This document shows, one piece after another, positions 7,132-14,323 of a stretch of 64,000 nucleotides of DNA. Below the pieces are notes generated by a model. That model had not been told where the DNA came from and did no database searches. It saw nothing but the letters and a program-made list of their open reading frames with translations. A program made the translations under genes and the position numbers. Within the stretch, counting starts at the first letter, position 1; each line of letters opens with the position of its first letter. The stretch lies in IMG/VR virus record IMGVR_UViG_3300036770_001972, positions 1 through 64,000 of that record. One strand, written 5' to 3'. The stretch comes from a virus.

Positions 7132-7460
7132 ACGCTGTCGCTTCGGCAACACCCCGCAGCGATTTGCTGTACTTCCCGATCCCGCCACACTTCACGGGGA
7201 TGAAGCAGATCTATGCCCTGATGGATTCCGCAGACAAGCAGTCTACGGTTGTCTTTGGCGTTGATCCAACGGATTCCAGTTGGATCTACATGACTCTTCA
7301 GTCATCGACCGATAGGCACCTTGCCTACAAGTGCGATGGGTGGAACAGAATCCTCCGAGTGAAGGACGGAACGAGTCGATTCCCTGCCTTTCAAGCCCGT
7401 GCCCTGTGGGAGGAACTGACGGTGAAGCGGGGATGGCAAGTGATTCCAAACCAAGGCTAA
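7128..7460 (+). CDS. ARxxW-family small protein (member 7)
   Basis: The start is a GTG at 7128, 5 nt after AAGGAG and overlapping the previous stop. The 110-residue protein has aromatic-rich strands (SSWIYMTLQSS) and ends FQARALWEELTVKRGWQV, the family motif with one extra residue before GW. Its TAA stop is embedded in a late promoter element (CTAAATA). Confidence 0.78.
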   Translation: MNAVASATPRSDLLYFPIPPHFTGMKQIYALMDSADKQSTVVFGVDPTDSSWIYMTLQSSTDRHLAYKCDGWNRILRVKDGTSRFPAFQARALWEELTVKRGWQVIPNQG

Positions 7461-7463
7461 ATA
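7457..7463 (+). promoter_or_regulatory. late promoter element CTAAATA, leaderless
   Basis: CTAAATA overlaps the upstream stop codon and lies 5 nt before the ATG at 7469. No Shine-Dalgarno fits between them. Confidence 0.6.
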
Positions 7464-7468
7464 CTACC

Positions 7469-7858
7469 ATGGGTCTGACACAAGTCTACAGAGGGGCAGG
7501 AACGGGCAGACCGTTCTTCAAGAAGTACGGCAAGGTCTTCTACGACCAAACCAACTTGGGTATCGCCCTATGCAATGTTCAGAACTCCAAGGTTTGGGCG
7601 GGTTCTGCGACTAGCAAGGCACTTCTCACAATCGTAGGCACAAAGGCATTCATGGGGGCATCGACCTCCACTTGCCTCTATAACTATCAGAAGGGCATCA
7701 TTTACAAGGGCGCAGGAACCGACGAGCCGCTGTACAAGTGGGTGGGCACGACCTTGTACCAAGGCGCAAGCACCGCAAAGGTAGTAATGAATTGGACGGG
7801 CAACCCGTTCAGCCTTGCCGATCTGTTTGCCGCCATCACTCTTCTCAAAACCCGATAA
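7469..7858 (+). CDS. protein built of ~18-residue Gly-Ala-Ser-Thr repeats
   Basis: The 129 residues are mostly tandem units of the form (V/K)xYxGA(G/S)T..., seen as VYRGAGTGRP, VWAGSATSKA, AFMGASTSTC, IIYKGAGTDEP and TLYQGASTAKV, each followed by a hydrophobic strand ending in G-T or W-x-G. Five to six units cover residues 5-110. This suggests a small beta-solenoid or fibre-like fold. It alone in this early region is preceded by a late promoter element, so it may be a virion or lysis-time protein. No known family recognised. Confidence 0.8.
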   Translation: MGLTQVYRGAGTGRPFFKKYGKVFYDQTNLGIALCNVQNSKVWAGSATSKALLTIVGTKAFMGASTSTCLYNYQKGIIYKGAGTDEPLYKWVGTTLYQGASTAKVVMNWTGNPFSLADLFAAITLLKTR

Positions 7859-7865
7859 GATAGGA

Positions 7866-7893
7866 TTGCATCTTTCGCTCAGGAGGTTATACT
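7866..7893 (+). promoter_or_regulatory. possible promoter, leaderless start
   Basis: TTGCAT (7866-7871), 16 nt spacer, TATACT (7888-7893), then six nt to the ATG at 7900. An AGGAGG lies inside the spacer and would not be transcribed. Confidence 0.5.
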
Positions 7894-7899
7894 TTCTGA

Positions 7900-8124
7900 A
7901 TGCGAAAGATGGTTTCCAAGAAGACGCGACCGACCAAGGACAAGTACATGGAGCGGGCTGCATCTGCTGCCGTTCTCCTATGGGACTATGACGGCTACTA
8001 CGACCCCGTCACCAAGAAGGGCAACATCGTCGGTCTCGCTGAACTGATCGATGATGCATTCATGATTCTCAACGGCGGGGAGCATTGGGATGGCAGATCA
8101 TCCAAGAAGCGAACGCGAAAGTGA
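7900..8124 (+). CDS. hypothetical protein, 74 aa
   Basis: Basic at both ends (MRKMVSKKTRPTKDK and SSKKRTRK), with an acidic aromatic centre (LLWDYDGYYDP). No motif recognised. It overlaps the next gene by 35 nt in another frame, a longer overlap than is usual in this region. Confidence 0.65.
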   Translation: MRKMVSKKTRPTKDKYMERAASAAVLLWDYDGYYDPVTKKGNIVGLAELIDDAFMILNGGEHWDGRSSKKRTRK

Positions 8125-8290
8125 TACGCTGAAACTGATCGAATGGTACTTGGATCGATTCGTGGGATCCACCGCCGAGCAGATCGTCATGCAGCGATGC
8201 TATGGAGAAATCCTGTCGCTGCGAAAGCGTTGTGAAGAACTAGAAAGGCAACTCAATGAGCGAGACAACCGAACCAACACCAACACCTAA
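8090..8290 (+). CDS. hypothetical coiled-coil protein, 66 aa
   Basis: GGGGAG lies about 10 nt before the ATG at 8090. The product is a short helix-rich protein with a heptad stretch (EILSLRKRCEELERQLNER). It overlaps the preceding and the following gene by about 35 nt each. Confidence 0.62.
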   Translation: MADHPRSERESDTLKLIEWYLDRFVGSTAEQIVMQRCYGEILSLRKRCEELERQLNERDNRTNTNT

Positions 8291-8777
8291 GATCGGAATG
8301 GATGCATTCATGGAAGCCATCCAAAAGAAGGACGAGCATGGCAAATCCCTCTCCGACTACATGCGCGAGTCCATGGATGAGTTCCGCAAGGAGTCCAACT
8401 CATTTTGGGATGGTCTCTCCTACGATGACAAGTTGAAGGCGTTCTTTGCCGTGTGCGAACGCATTCATCAAGGCGACATCAAGGATCGGGGTTCATATCG
8501 CCATGTCCTGTACCAAGTCTTCGGATTCGCACCTGATGCTTACTCGCTTGGCATGGAGTGCGGATACCTCGACATTCATAACTGCATCTATACCGAGGAG
8601 GATCGGAAGATGGAGGACGAGCGCAACCGCATCGCCAACTCCGTGATGGAGTCCGAGCAATTCATGTGGCTCATGGCGGGATCGAATCATGTCGAATCAC
8701 AACTTGAAGACCTTCGTCCCGCTTACATGGCATGGAAGGATGCGGGTGGGAAGAACATCTTCAAGAAGGAGCCATGA
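8256..8777 (+). CDS. hypothetical protein, 173 aa
   Basis: A soluble, acidic, mostly helical protein with a TPTPTP-like N-terminal stretch. Aromatic residues are frequent (SFWDGLSYDDKLKAFF, VLYQVFGFAPDAYSLG). No family recognised. An AGGAG in its last codons is the ribosome site of the next gene. Confidence 0.75.
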   Translation: MSETTEPTPTPKIGMDAFMEAIQKKDEHGKSLSDYMRESMDEFRKESNSFWDGLSYDDKLKAFFAVCERIHQGDIKDRGSYRHVLYQVFGFAPDAYSLGMECGYLDIHNCIYTEEDRKMEDERNRIANSVMESEQFMWLMAGSNHVESQLEDLRPAYMAWKDAGGKNIFKKEP

Positions 8778-8778
8778 G

Positions 8779-9075
8779 ATGAACCGAGAACGCTACATCG
8801 AACTCAACAGCACGGGACAGGATCTCACCCCCGAAGAGTGGGATCAGGGTTGGCATTGGTGTGTTGAATGGGATGGCTTGCTTGTAGGCCCGAACAGCGA
8901 AGAGGCTCTTGTCTGCTCCTGCAACCATCCCGTCATCGAAGCATGGAAGGTCTCGCCCGAGGGACAGGAGATGATGCGCCAACTGGAGATTCGCAGCGAG
9001 AAGATGGACGAAGAGATGCTGAAGAAGGATCCGCTTGAATTCTTCAGCGACTTGGGGAACGCAGAACATGGATAA
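8779..9075 (+). CDS. hypothetical acidic protein, 98 aa
   Basis: AAGGAG at 8766-8771 places the start at the ATG at 8779. The product has an N-terminal Trp-rich part (EEWDQGWHWCVEWDG) and an acidic C-terminal helix. Function unknown. It overlaps the next gene by 8 nt. Confidence 0.75.
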   Translation: MNRERYIELNSTGQDLTPEEWDQGWHWCVEWDGLLVGPNSEEALVCSCNHPVIEAWKVSPEGQEMMRQLEIRSEKMDEEMLKKDPLEFFSDLGNAEHG

Positions 9076-9373
9076 AAGAGCCGACATGATCACCGTCTCC
9101 GAGGATGTCTTGTTTTGGGCATTCCGCTACTGCATCACTCGCAGCAGTTACGCCGCATCCGATGGCGTGAAGGCGATCCGCGACAACTGGGACTCTCTGT
9201 CCAATAACACGAAGATGCGGATTCAGGACGAGATCCGTAACTACGATTGGACGCACCAACACGACATCGATAAGTCCATGTGGCACAGTCTGTTATCGCT
9301 CCCCATCAAAAACATGGACAAAATGGTCGAATACCCGACCAACAGGGTTGACGGCAGGGTGGGTATAGAGTAA
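9068..9373 (+). CDS. conserved phage hypothetical protein, 101 aa
   Basis: Contains FWAFRYCITRSSYAASDGVKAIRDNWDSLSNNTKMRIQDEI in positions ~12-53. It resembles a common small phage protein with the pattern A.gR.tY....v...i..NWd.l...t...I..dI. I know no function for that family. It ends at 9373 inside the promoter of the next gene. Confidence 0.72.
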   Translation: MDKRADMITVSEDVLFWAFRYCITRSSYAASDGVKAIRDNWDSLSNNTKMRIQDEIRNYDWTHQHDIDKSMWHSLLSLPIKNMDKMVEYPTNRVDGRVGIE

Positions 9374-9376
9374 TCT
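9348..9376 (+). promoter_or_regulatory. sigma70-type promoter
   Basis: TTGACG (9348-9353), 17 nt spacer, TAATCT (9371-9376), overlapping the 3' end of the preceding gene. A leader of about 17 nt reaches the ATG at 9400. Confidence 0.55.
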
Positions 9377-9399
9377 TCTAGTGAAGAGAGAACTCCCCC

Positions 9400-9708
9400 A
9401 TGAAACAGACAGCCACCGCCGTCCTGACCCCTCCCGCCCCCGCGACCGAAACCGCCGAGAATCATTGGATGTCCTATAAGGATCGTCCCGCGACCATGTC
9501 GCTGCAAGAGATGGCGGTGTGGATGCTGACCAATAACCCGTCGATGGCTGTGTCCGTCCTGATGGGTGCCCTTGAGGAGAACGCGACCCTGCCCACGGGC
9601 ACGGACGGCAAACTCGTTGAGGTCACCGTGTGGGACGAGCAGGGCAACCCCGAGTACAACCTGACCGAGCAGGGACAGTTCTACTACGATCAGACCGTCC
9701 CTGAGTAA
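9400..9708 (+). CDS. hypothetical protein, 102 aa
   Basis: A Thr/Pro/Ala-rich N-terminus is followed by a helical centre (SLQEMAVWMLTNNPSMAVSVLMGALEE) and a beta-hairpin C-terminus with acidic and aromatic residues. No family recognised. It stands alone between its own promoter and a hairpin terminator. Confidence 0.75.
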   Translation: MKQTATAVLTPPAPATETAENHWMSYKDRPATMSLQEMAVWMLTNNPSMAVSVLMGALEENATLPTGTDGKLVEVTVWDEQGNPEYNLTEQGQFYYDQTVPE

Positions 9709-9731
9709 GACTTTCGGTTTCTCTCTCTGAG

Positions 9732-9758
9732 CCACCCCCGCCGTGGGGGTGGTTTCAT
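9732..9758 (+). terminator. hairpin terminator with TTTCATA tail
   Basis: An 8 bp stem (CCACCCCC at 9732-9739 with GGGGGTGG at 9745-9752, loop GCCGT) is followed by TTTCATA. Confidence 0.65.
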
Positions 9759-9766
9759 ACAAACAA

Positions 9767-9820
9767 CTGTCCTTCTGAGAAGGACAGATTTTCGCAAAAC
9801 TAGCCGTCTAAGAAGGACAG
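9767..9820 (+). promoter_or_regulatory. SD/anti-SD palindrome with repeated SD arm
   Basis: CTGTCCTTCT (9767-9776) and AGAAGGACAG (9778-9787) form a perfect 10 bp palindrome around one base. The second arm is repeated exactly at 9811-9820, where its AAGGA is the ribosome site of the gene at 9823. The first arm can therefore pair with either copy. Pairing with the distal copy would hide the ribosome site. It could also be an operator. Confidence 0.6.
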
Positions 9821-9822
9821 AT

Positions 9823-10101
9823 ATGCCGACCGCACCAAACCGCCCCCGCAACTCCCGCACCGCTAACGGACTCAAGCGAGGCGTTCGCATCGAATGGGAC
9901 AGCCCCAAGCCGAAGCGCAAGCCCGAGCCGAAGTTCGACCCAATCAAGTTCCTCAGCGACTGTGCCAACGATGCCGATGCGTACAGCGACAGGGAGCGTA
10001 CCGCGTTCCGCAAGGTGCTTGCGCGGGTGCAGGAACTGGAAGCCGAGGTCGCCGCGTACCGCGACACCGAGTGGGACAATCACACAAACGGAGCAGACTG
10101 A
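9823..10101 (+). CDS. hypothetical protein, 92 aa, basic N-terminus
   Basis: The first 40 residues are Arg/Lys/Pro-rich (KPKRKPEPK). The remainder is helical with a short coiled coil (VLARVQELEAEVAAYRD). Translation is likely set by the repeated AGAAGGACAG element immediately upstream. It overlaps the following membrane-peptide gene as TGATG. Function unknown. Confidence 0.75.
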   Translation: MPTAPNRPRNSRTANGLKRGVRIEWDSPKPKRKPEPKFDPIKFLSDCANDADAYSDRERTAFRKVLARVQELEAEVAAYRDTEWDNHTNGAD

Positions 10102-10220
10102 TGACTAAGAAGCAAATCATGAATTGGGTATGGGATCACCCCCTTACCACCACCATCATCATTTCGATTCCTGTAGGGATCGCCGTGATCGCTCTCGCAC
10201 TCAAGACCTACATCATCTAA
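10101..10220 (+). CDS. single-TM small membrane protein, 39 aa
   Basis: MTKKQIMNWVWDHP is followed by one strongly hydrophobic segment (LTTTIIISIPVGIAVIALAL). Positive charges before the segment suggest the N-terminus stays inside. It is sandwiched by TGATG and TAATG overlaps, so it is almost certainly translated. Candidates include an envelope or superinfection modifier; no direct evidence. Confidence 0.72.
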   Translation: MTKKQIMNWVWDHPLTTTIIISIPVGIAVIALALKTYII

Positions 10221-10369
10221 TGCGTAAGACCACCAAGAAGACTCAGTCCAAGCCCGTTGCGGAAACCGTAGTTTCGATCTGTTGTGATCTCATGATTGCG
10301 GGAGCATTCGTGATCATGTCAATCACCCTGTACAATCTCGTCACTCTGATGGCGAAGTACGGAAAGTGA
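10220..10369 (+). CDS. single-TM small membrane protein, 49 aa
   Basis: The start overlaps the previous stop (TAATG). A basic N-terminus (RKTTKKTQSK) precedes one TM segment from about residue 16 to 43 (VVSICCDLMIAGAFVIMSITLYNLVTLM). Paired with the preceding TM peptide, it may act in the same membrane. Function unknown. Confidence 0.72.
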   Translation: MRKTTKKTQSKPVAETVVSICCDLMIAGAFVIMSITLYNLVTLMAKYGK

Positions 10370-10370
10370 C

Positions 10371-10398
10371 TTGACAGCAACAGAACACTCGCTATACT
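10371..10398 (+). promoter_or_regulatory. sigma70-type promoter
   Basis: TTGACA (10371-10376), 16 nt spacer, TATACT (10393-10398). The leader to the ATG at 10440 is about 35 nt and contains CAAGGAAAG. Confidence 0.75.
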
Positions 10399-10439
10399 TG
10401 TAGCATCCCAACAAGGGAACCAAGGAAAGAATCGAAACC

Positions 10440-10667
10440 ATGCCACACCGTGTTGATCCCGAAGAGGACTTTGTTCCTACCCACCGTCACCGCACCTTCA
10501 CTCGCTACATTGTTCTGAGTGATGGCAAGACATTCGATGTACTCAGCGAATGTACCGAGATTGAGGTGCCTGATGACATCGATGATGTGGAAGGATACAT
10601 TCGCAATCGAATTCATAACGCCAATCATCCAACTTTTGATTGGCACAGCAAAGGCAAGACAGGCTGA
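10440..10667 (+). CDS. hypothetical protein, 75 aa
   Basis: A small soluble protein with a His-rich N-terminus (THRHRTFTRY) and an acidic centre (PDDIDDVEGY). It follows a near-consensus promoter with a ribosome-site-containing leader. No family recognised. Confidence 0.72.
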   Translation: MPHRVDPEEDFVPTHRHRTFTRYIVLSDGKTFDVLSECTEIEVPDDIDDVEGYIRNRIHNANHPTFDWHSKGKTG

Positions 10668-10714
10668 TTGTTAAGGGGCGGTTCAAATGTCCAAGACCGC
10701 AATATACCTGTCTC

Positions 10715-10906
10715 ATGGAACTACTCATCACAATTATGTCATGGACAGCAGCAGTTTGCGCTCTTTCAGCCTCCCACCTTTGGCTCTACAGTTGGTCGTA
10801 CCAACAGGGCTATGAAAAGGGAGAGCATGAAGGATTCGTAAGAGGCTTGAACAAGCAGCGTTCTTCAGGCACACGCAACAAGAACCGCCCCTTTGTGGGG
10901 GTGTGA
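10715..10906 (+). CDS. small membrane protein, 63 aa
   Basis: From the ATG at 10715 the product starts MELLITIMSWTAAVCALSAS, one TM or signal-anchor segment, followed by a basic polar tail with a GYEKGEHEGF segment. A TATACC six nt before the ATG hints at another leaderless promoter, but its -35 is poor. A weak G/C hairpin overlaps the stop codon. Confidence 0.6.
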   Translation: MELLITIMSWTAAVCALSASHLWLYSWSYQQGYEKGEHEGFVRGLNKQRSSGTRNKNRPFVGV

Positions 10907-10922
10907 TACAAAAGCATTCGTC

Positions 10923-11249
10923 ATGAATTCGCCCTCCACCACTCCGCACCTGAATTGTTTCCGCAACCAAGGCTTTCAGATTCGGTTTAGCAACGGCTAC
11001 ACCGTCTCTGTGCAGTTTGGGCACTTTCACTACTGTGCATCCCGAGACCTGAATGTCGCCTATGACGCATGGCGCACGGGCGACGATACTCACTTCTCAC
11101 CCAATGCTGAGGTTGCCGTCATGGATCCGAATGGGAACTTTCTCAAGTTCGATTCATGTACCGACCATGTCCGTGGACACACGGATCCCGATACCGTTGG
11201 CAAGATCATCGCATGGGTTTCGAACCTGAAGCCACAGGAGATCATCTGA
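10923..11249 (+). CDS. conserved phage hypothetical protein, 108 aa
   Basis: The central part (FRNQGFQIRFSNGYTVSVQFGHFHYC, then AEVAVMDPNGNFLKF) matches a small phage protein type I recall as FxNGyTvSVqfG...YC....aEvAv....G..., of unknown function. The C-terminus is a helix (DTVGKIIAWVSNL). The next gene begins 1 nt after its stop. Confidence 0.72.
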   Translation: MNSPSTTPHLNCFRNQGFQIRFSNGYTVSVQFGHFHYCASRDLNVAYDAWRTGDDTHFSPNAEVAVMDPNGNFLKFDSCTDHVRGHTDPDTVGKIIAWVSNLKPQEII

Positions 11250-11250
11250 G

Positions 11251-11649
11251 ATGAACGGGTGGAAAGACTACTTCCTCGTAGGTAACAACCAATACGGTGC
11301 GCCGTATGTCGTTGTATTCCGTGTCAACGAAGGATGTGATGTGGTTGGCATCTATGGATACACGCGAATTCATCCAATGTCGTTCAATCGGGATCCCCGT
11401 GTTGCTCCTCTGCTCCCTTCTGCCTTGGGAATGATTGTCACTTCCCCAAGATTCAACGCGACGAAATTCGCGGCGCGAATCATTTGGCAGGACTTGCTGA
11501 ACTACAAGCAATACAACATGAAGGAGACTTCCTTTTCGGATCTCTATCCCAATCATGTGTTCGATCCAGTTGAGATTGCAAAGCACACTAGGGAGTTTAC
11601 GCGACCTGATCAGTACTTCGTCAACACCCAGTACGCTTTGGAAGCGTGA
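11251..11649 (+). CDS. ARxxW-family protein (member 8), extended
   Basis: The first ~90 residues fit the family: beta-rich, ending FAARIIWQDLLNYKQY. About 40 extra residues follow the motif and the final GW is lost, which sets this member apart. A CAGGAG precedes the start. Its stop lies 1 nt before a CTAAATA late element. Confidence 0.78.
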   Translation: MNGWKDYFLVGNNQYGAPYVVVFRVNEGCDVVGIYGYTRIHPMSFNRDPRVAPLLPSALGMIVTSPRFNATKFAARIIWQDLLNYKQYNMKETSFSDLYPNHVFDPVEIAKHTREFTRPDQYFVNTQYALEA

Positions 11650-11656
11650 CTAAATA
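11650..11656 (+). promoter_or_regulatory. late promoter element CTAAATA
   Basis: CTAAATA 18 nt before the ATG of the GDP-fucose synthase gene, with AGAGG in the leader. It suggests late expression of the fcl/gmd pair. Confidence 0.55.
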
Positions 11657-11674
11657 CTCCAAGAGGTATTTGTC

Positions 11675-12604
11675 ATGGGTAAAACGCTGCTCACAGGCGG
11701 TTGGGGTCTCGTCGGTTCCGAGATCCCCGATAGTGAACAATACAAGAGACCCCGACACGCAAGCATGGACTTGTGTGGTTCTTATGACACGGATGTCCGC
11801 GATGCGATGCATCAATACGACATCAGCGAGGTCATTCACCTTGCAGCCAAGGTCGGCGGGGTAAAGGGCAACAACGACAACATGATGTCCTACTTCATGG
11901 ACAACATGGTGATGAACACGAACATTCTTCGTGCTTGCTCTGAGTTGAAGTCCATCAAGAAGGCAACTTTCATGCTCTCCACCTGTGTCTTCCCTGCAAA
12001 GGTGACATATCCCGTGGACGAGTTGCAACTCCATAACGGCGAACCACACCACACCAACTATGGATATGCATATGCAAAGCGTATGCTTGAGGTTGGTGCG
12101 CGTACCCTTCGTCAAAACGGAAAGCAAGCGCGATGCATCATCCCGTGCAACATCTACGGGAAGAACGACAACTATGACATCGTCAACGGGCATGTGATCC
12201 CGAGCCTGATTCATAAGTGCTACCTTGCCAAGAAGAACGACACCGAACTGGTCGTTTGGGGTAGTGGCGATGCGGAGCGCGAGTTCATCTATGCCCCCGA
12301 TATCGCACGGGCGGTCGTGGAGATTCATAACGATGAGCGCAAGGACGATGGACTAGACCTGATGATCGTCTCGCCCAACATCTCGTACAAGATCCGCGAC
12401 ATCGTATTCATGATCGCAGACTGCTTCGACTTCACGGGAAAGATTGTGTTTGACATCACTAGTCCCGAGGGTATACTTCGCAAACCTACATCTGCCCATA
12501 AGTTCAGGAAGTTCTATCCGAACTTCAAGTTCACGGGCATTGAGCAGGGAATCGCAGAGACATGCAAATTCGTAGAGGAGAACTATGACAGCCTTCGCAA
12601 ATGA
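11675..12604 (+). CDS. fcl: GDP-L-fucose synthase (GDP-4-keto-6-deoxymannose 3,5-epimerase/4-reductase)
   Basis: This 309-residue extended short-chain dehydrogenase has the Rossmann glycine motif TGGWGLVG (residues 7-14) and the family segment HLAAKVGGVKGN (55-66). The serine segment STCVFP follows (~102), with catalytic YxxxK as Y131-AYA-K135. The segment GDAEREFIYAPDIARA is the typical substrate-side region. It converts GDP-4-keto-6-deoxy-D-mannose to GDP-L-fucose using NADPH, the step after the adjacent gmd product, which its 3' end overlaps by 20 nt. Length is close to the usual ~320. Confidence 0.93.
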   Translation: MGKTLLTGGWGLVGSEIPDSEQYKRPRHASMDLCGSYDTDVRDAMHQYDISEVIHLAAKVGGVKGNNDNMMSYFMDNMVMNTNILRACSELKSIKKATFMLSTCVFPAKVTYPVDELQLHNGEPHHTNYGYAYAKRMLEVGARTLRQNGKQARCIIPCNIYGKNDNYDIVNGHVIPSLIHKCYLAKKNDTELVVWGSGDAEREFIYAPDIARAVVEIHNDERKDDGLDLMIVSPNISYKIRDIVFMIADCFDFTGKIVFDITSPEGILRKPTSAHKFRKFYPNFKFTGIEQGIAETCKFVEENYDSLRK

Positions 12605-13616
12605 GTGGAATGGAAAGACTGCCGTCATCACGGGAGTCAACGGACAGGACGGATCGTACCTAGCCGACATGCTTGTCGCCAAGGGCTACAAGGTGATCGG
12701 TCTCAAGCGTCGAACATCGACCATCACAACAAGTCGCATCGACCACCTGTACGACAACCCGTTGTTCAAGATGCATCACTATGACTTGCTTGATGGTGCT
12801 GCGGTGTCTCATATCATCTCGCAGTACAAGCCCGACGAGTTCTATAACTTGGCGGCACAGTCGCATGTCGCCGTGTCTTTCGAAATCCCCGAGTACACAT
12901 CGGACGGTATCGCGGGGGGCACACTCAAGATCCTTGAGGCTATTCGTAGTCTCAGCCCGACCACTCGCTTCTATCAGGCATCCTCATCCGAGATGTTTGG
13001 TGATAGCGATGATTACGATCCGAGCAGGGGTTATGACGAAGAGAGCCGCATGATGCCCGTCTCTCCGTATGCCGTGGCGAAGTTGCATGCTCATCATATG
13101 ACTCGCGTATATCGAAACGCATATGGTCTCCATGCATCGTCGGGCATTCTCTTCAACCATGAGAGTCCCCGCCGTGGCGAGACATTCGTGACCCGAAAGA
13201 TCACGATGGCGGCAGCGCGGATCAAGATGGGCTTGCAGAAGGAACTGCGTCTAGGCAACCTTGATGCCATGCGCGATTGGGGATTCGCGGGTGACTATGT
13301 CGAAGCCATGTGGCTCATGCTTCAGCAGCCCAAGGGAGATGACTATGTGATTGCCACTCAGCAGACACACAGCGTCCGAGAATTCCTTGACATCGTGTTC
13401 AAGGAGGCGGGGCTTGATTGGAAGGAGCATGTGGTTATCGACCCCAAATACTTCCGACCCAACGAGGTGCCGTTCCTCCTTGGCGACCCATCGAAGGCAA
13501 AGCGAGTCCTTGGTTGGGAGCCGAAGGTGAATATGAAACTTCTTGCAAAGATTATGTACAAAAGCGACCTTGCCGAGTTGACCAAACAGATGCAGGGCGG
13601 TATAGTACATGTGTGA
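12585..13616 (+). CDS. gmd: GDP-mannose 4,6-dehydratase
   Basis: A 343-residue protein with ITGVNGQDGSYLA (NADP-binding, ~15-27), NLAAQSHV (88-95), the active-site SSE at 134-136 (ASSSEMFG) and YxxxK as Y162-AVA-K166. FNHESPRRGETFVTRKI and RDWGFAGDYVEAMW are diagnostic of GMD. It makes GDP-4-keto-6-deoxy-D-mannose from GDP-mannose and feeds fcl just upstream. GAGGAG precedes the ATG. The two genes suggest fucose-type modification of the host surface or of virion proteins; a GT2 enzyme sits in the fibre cluster at 41.8 kb. Confidence 0.95.
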   Translation: MTAFANEWNGKTAVITGVNGQDGSYLADMLVAKGYKVIGLKRRTSTITTSRIDHLYDNPLFKMHHYDLLDGAAVSHIISQYKPDEFYNLAAQSHVAVSFEIPEYTSDGIAGGTLKILEAIRSLSPTTRFYQASSSEMFGDSDDYDPSRGYDEESRMMPVSPYAVAKLHAHHMTRVYRNAYGLHASSGILFNHESPRRGETFVTRKITMAAARIKMGLQKELRLGNLDAMRDWGFAGDYVEAMWLMLQQPKGDDYVIATQQTHSVREFLDIVFKEAGLDWKEHVVIDPKYFRPNEVPFLLGDPSKAKRVLGWEPKVNMKLLAKIMYKSDLAELTKQMQGGIVHV

Positions 13617-13663
13617 CGAAAGGGGTTCGCCCTTGCCGAAGTTCGCTGAGGCTAGTCACCGAG

Positions 13664-13690
13664 ACCCCCACCTAGTGTGGGGGTTCTCAT
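13664..13690 (+). terminator. hairpin terminator with TTCTCATA tail
   Basis: ACCCCCAC (13664-13671) pairs with GTGGGGGT (13677-13684), loop CTAGT, and outer GAG/CTC can extend the stem. It ends the fcl-gmd operon. A smaller AAGGG/CCCTT hairpin with a UUCG-containing loop lies just upstream. Confidence 0.65.
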
Positions 13691-13703
13691 ATAGGAGCAA
13701 ATC

Positions 13704-14054
13704 ATGACCCTACCATACGAACAGTACATTGCGATCACAAACACTCGCAACTTCCTGCTATCCCTCATGGATCCGCAGAAGACACCCAAGGCACCGAAGT
13801 ACCTCCGCATGGAGGCTCGTCGGCTACTCAAGCACTTCCCGAACGAGTACGAAGCCAACGACATGGTGAAGGCGCATACCGAAAGCACAAGCGGTGCCAC
13901 CGACAATCAGGTACGGGGCGATCCGATTGAGTACAGCCCTCGCTACGGTGGATGGATCTTTTGGGATGAGACTTGGACGCAGCCGAGCAAGGGGTTCCTT
14001 ACGCGGCGTGATGCAGAGGACGCTCTCAAGGCTTACTTGAAGACTCTTCTATGA
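13704..14054 (+). CDS. BPSL0761-like hypothetical protein, 116 aa
   Basis: The N-terminus (LPYEQYIAITNTRNFLLSL..., then YLRMEARRLLKHFPNEYE) follows the pattern of BPSL0761-type small proteins: MPyERtrav..tr.FL..L, then R.eArrlLRHyP. The C-terminus has a second segment, GWIFWDETWTQPSKGFLTRRDAEDAL. Function of the family is unknown. It is coupled (ATGA) to the next gene. Confidence 0.72.
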   Translation: MTLPYEQYIAITNTRNFLLSLMDPQKTPKAPKYLRMEARRLLKHFPNEYEANDMVKAHTESTSGATDNQVRGDPIEYSPRYGGWIFWDETWTQPSKGFLTRRDAEDALKAYLKTLL

Positions 14055-14323
14055 AACCGATCCACATCGTTGATCGACTGACGGATACCCACCGAGCAAT
14101 CAAGGGTGGTATGGAAGAGATCGGACGGGTTCGTATTGCCGATCTTCTCAAGGAAGCAAGGGATCGAATCCACGAACTGGAAGGTGATGTCTATTCATAC
14201 CCTCCCTCCGAGCATGCACCCGAAGGCACAACATGGCGCAAGGAGTACGAGGACTTCTATGATGTCATGCTCAAGATGACCCCCGAGGAGTTTGTGGAAT
14301 GGCAGACGGCAATGAAGGACTGA
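14051..14323 (+). CDS. hypothetical helical protein, 90 aa
   Basis: The ATG overlaps the preceding stop. The product is a charged helical protein with no recognised motif (RIADLLKEARDRIHELEGD in the middle). It overlaps the deaminase-like gene by 25 nt. Confidence 0.72.
   Translation: MKPIHIVDRLTDTHRAIKGGMEEIGRVRIADLLKEARDRIHELEGDVYSYPPSEHAPEGTTWRKEYEDFYDVMLKMTPEEFVEWQTAMKD

Noticed and set aside
10671-10712. GGTTCAAATGTCC resembling a tRNA T-arm
   Set aside because: No matching acceptor, D-arm or anticodon arm could be folded around it.
10703-10714. TATACC six nt before the ATG at 10715, like the leaderless promoters
   Set aside because: No acceptable -35 box lies 16-18 nt upstream, so it was not listed as a promoter.
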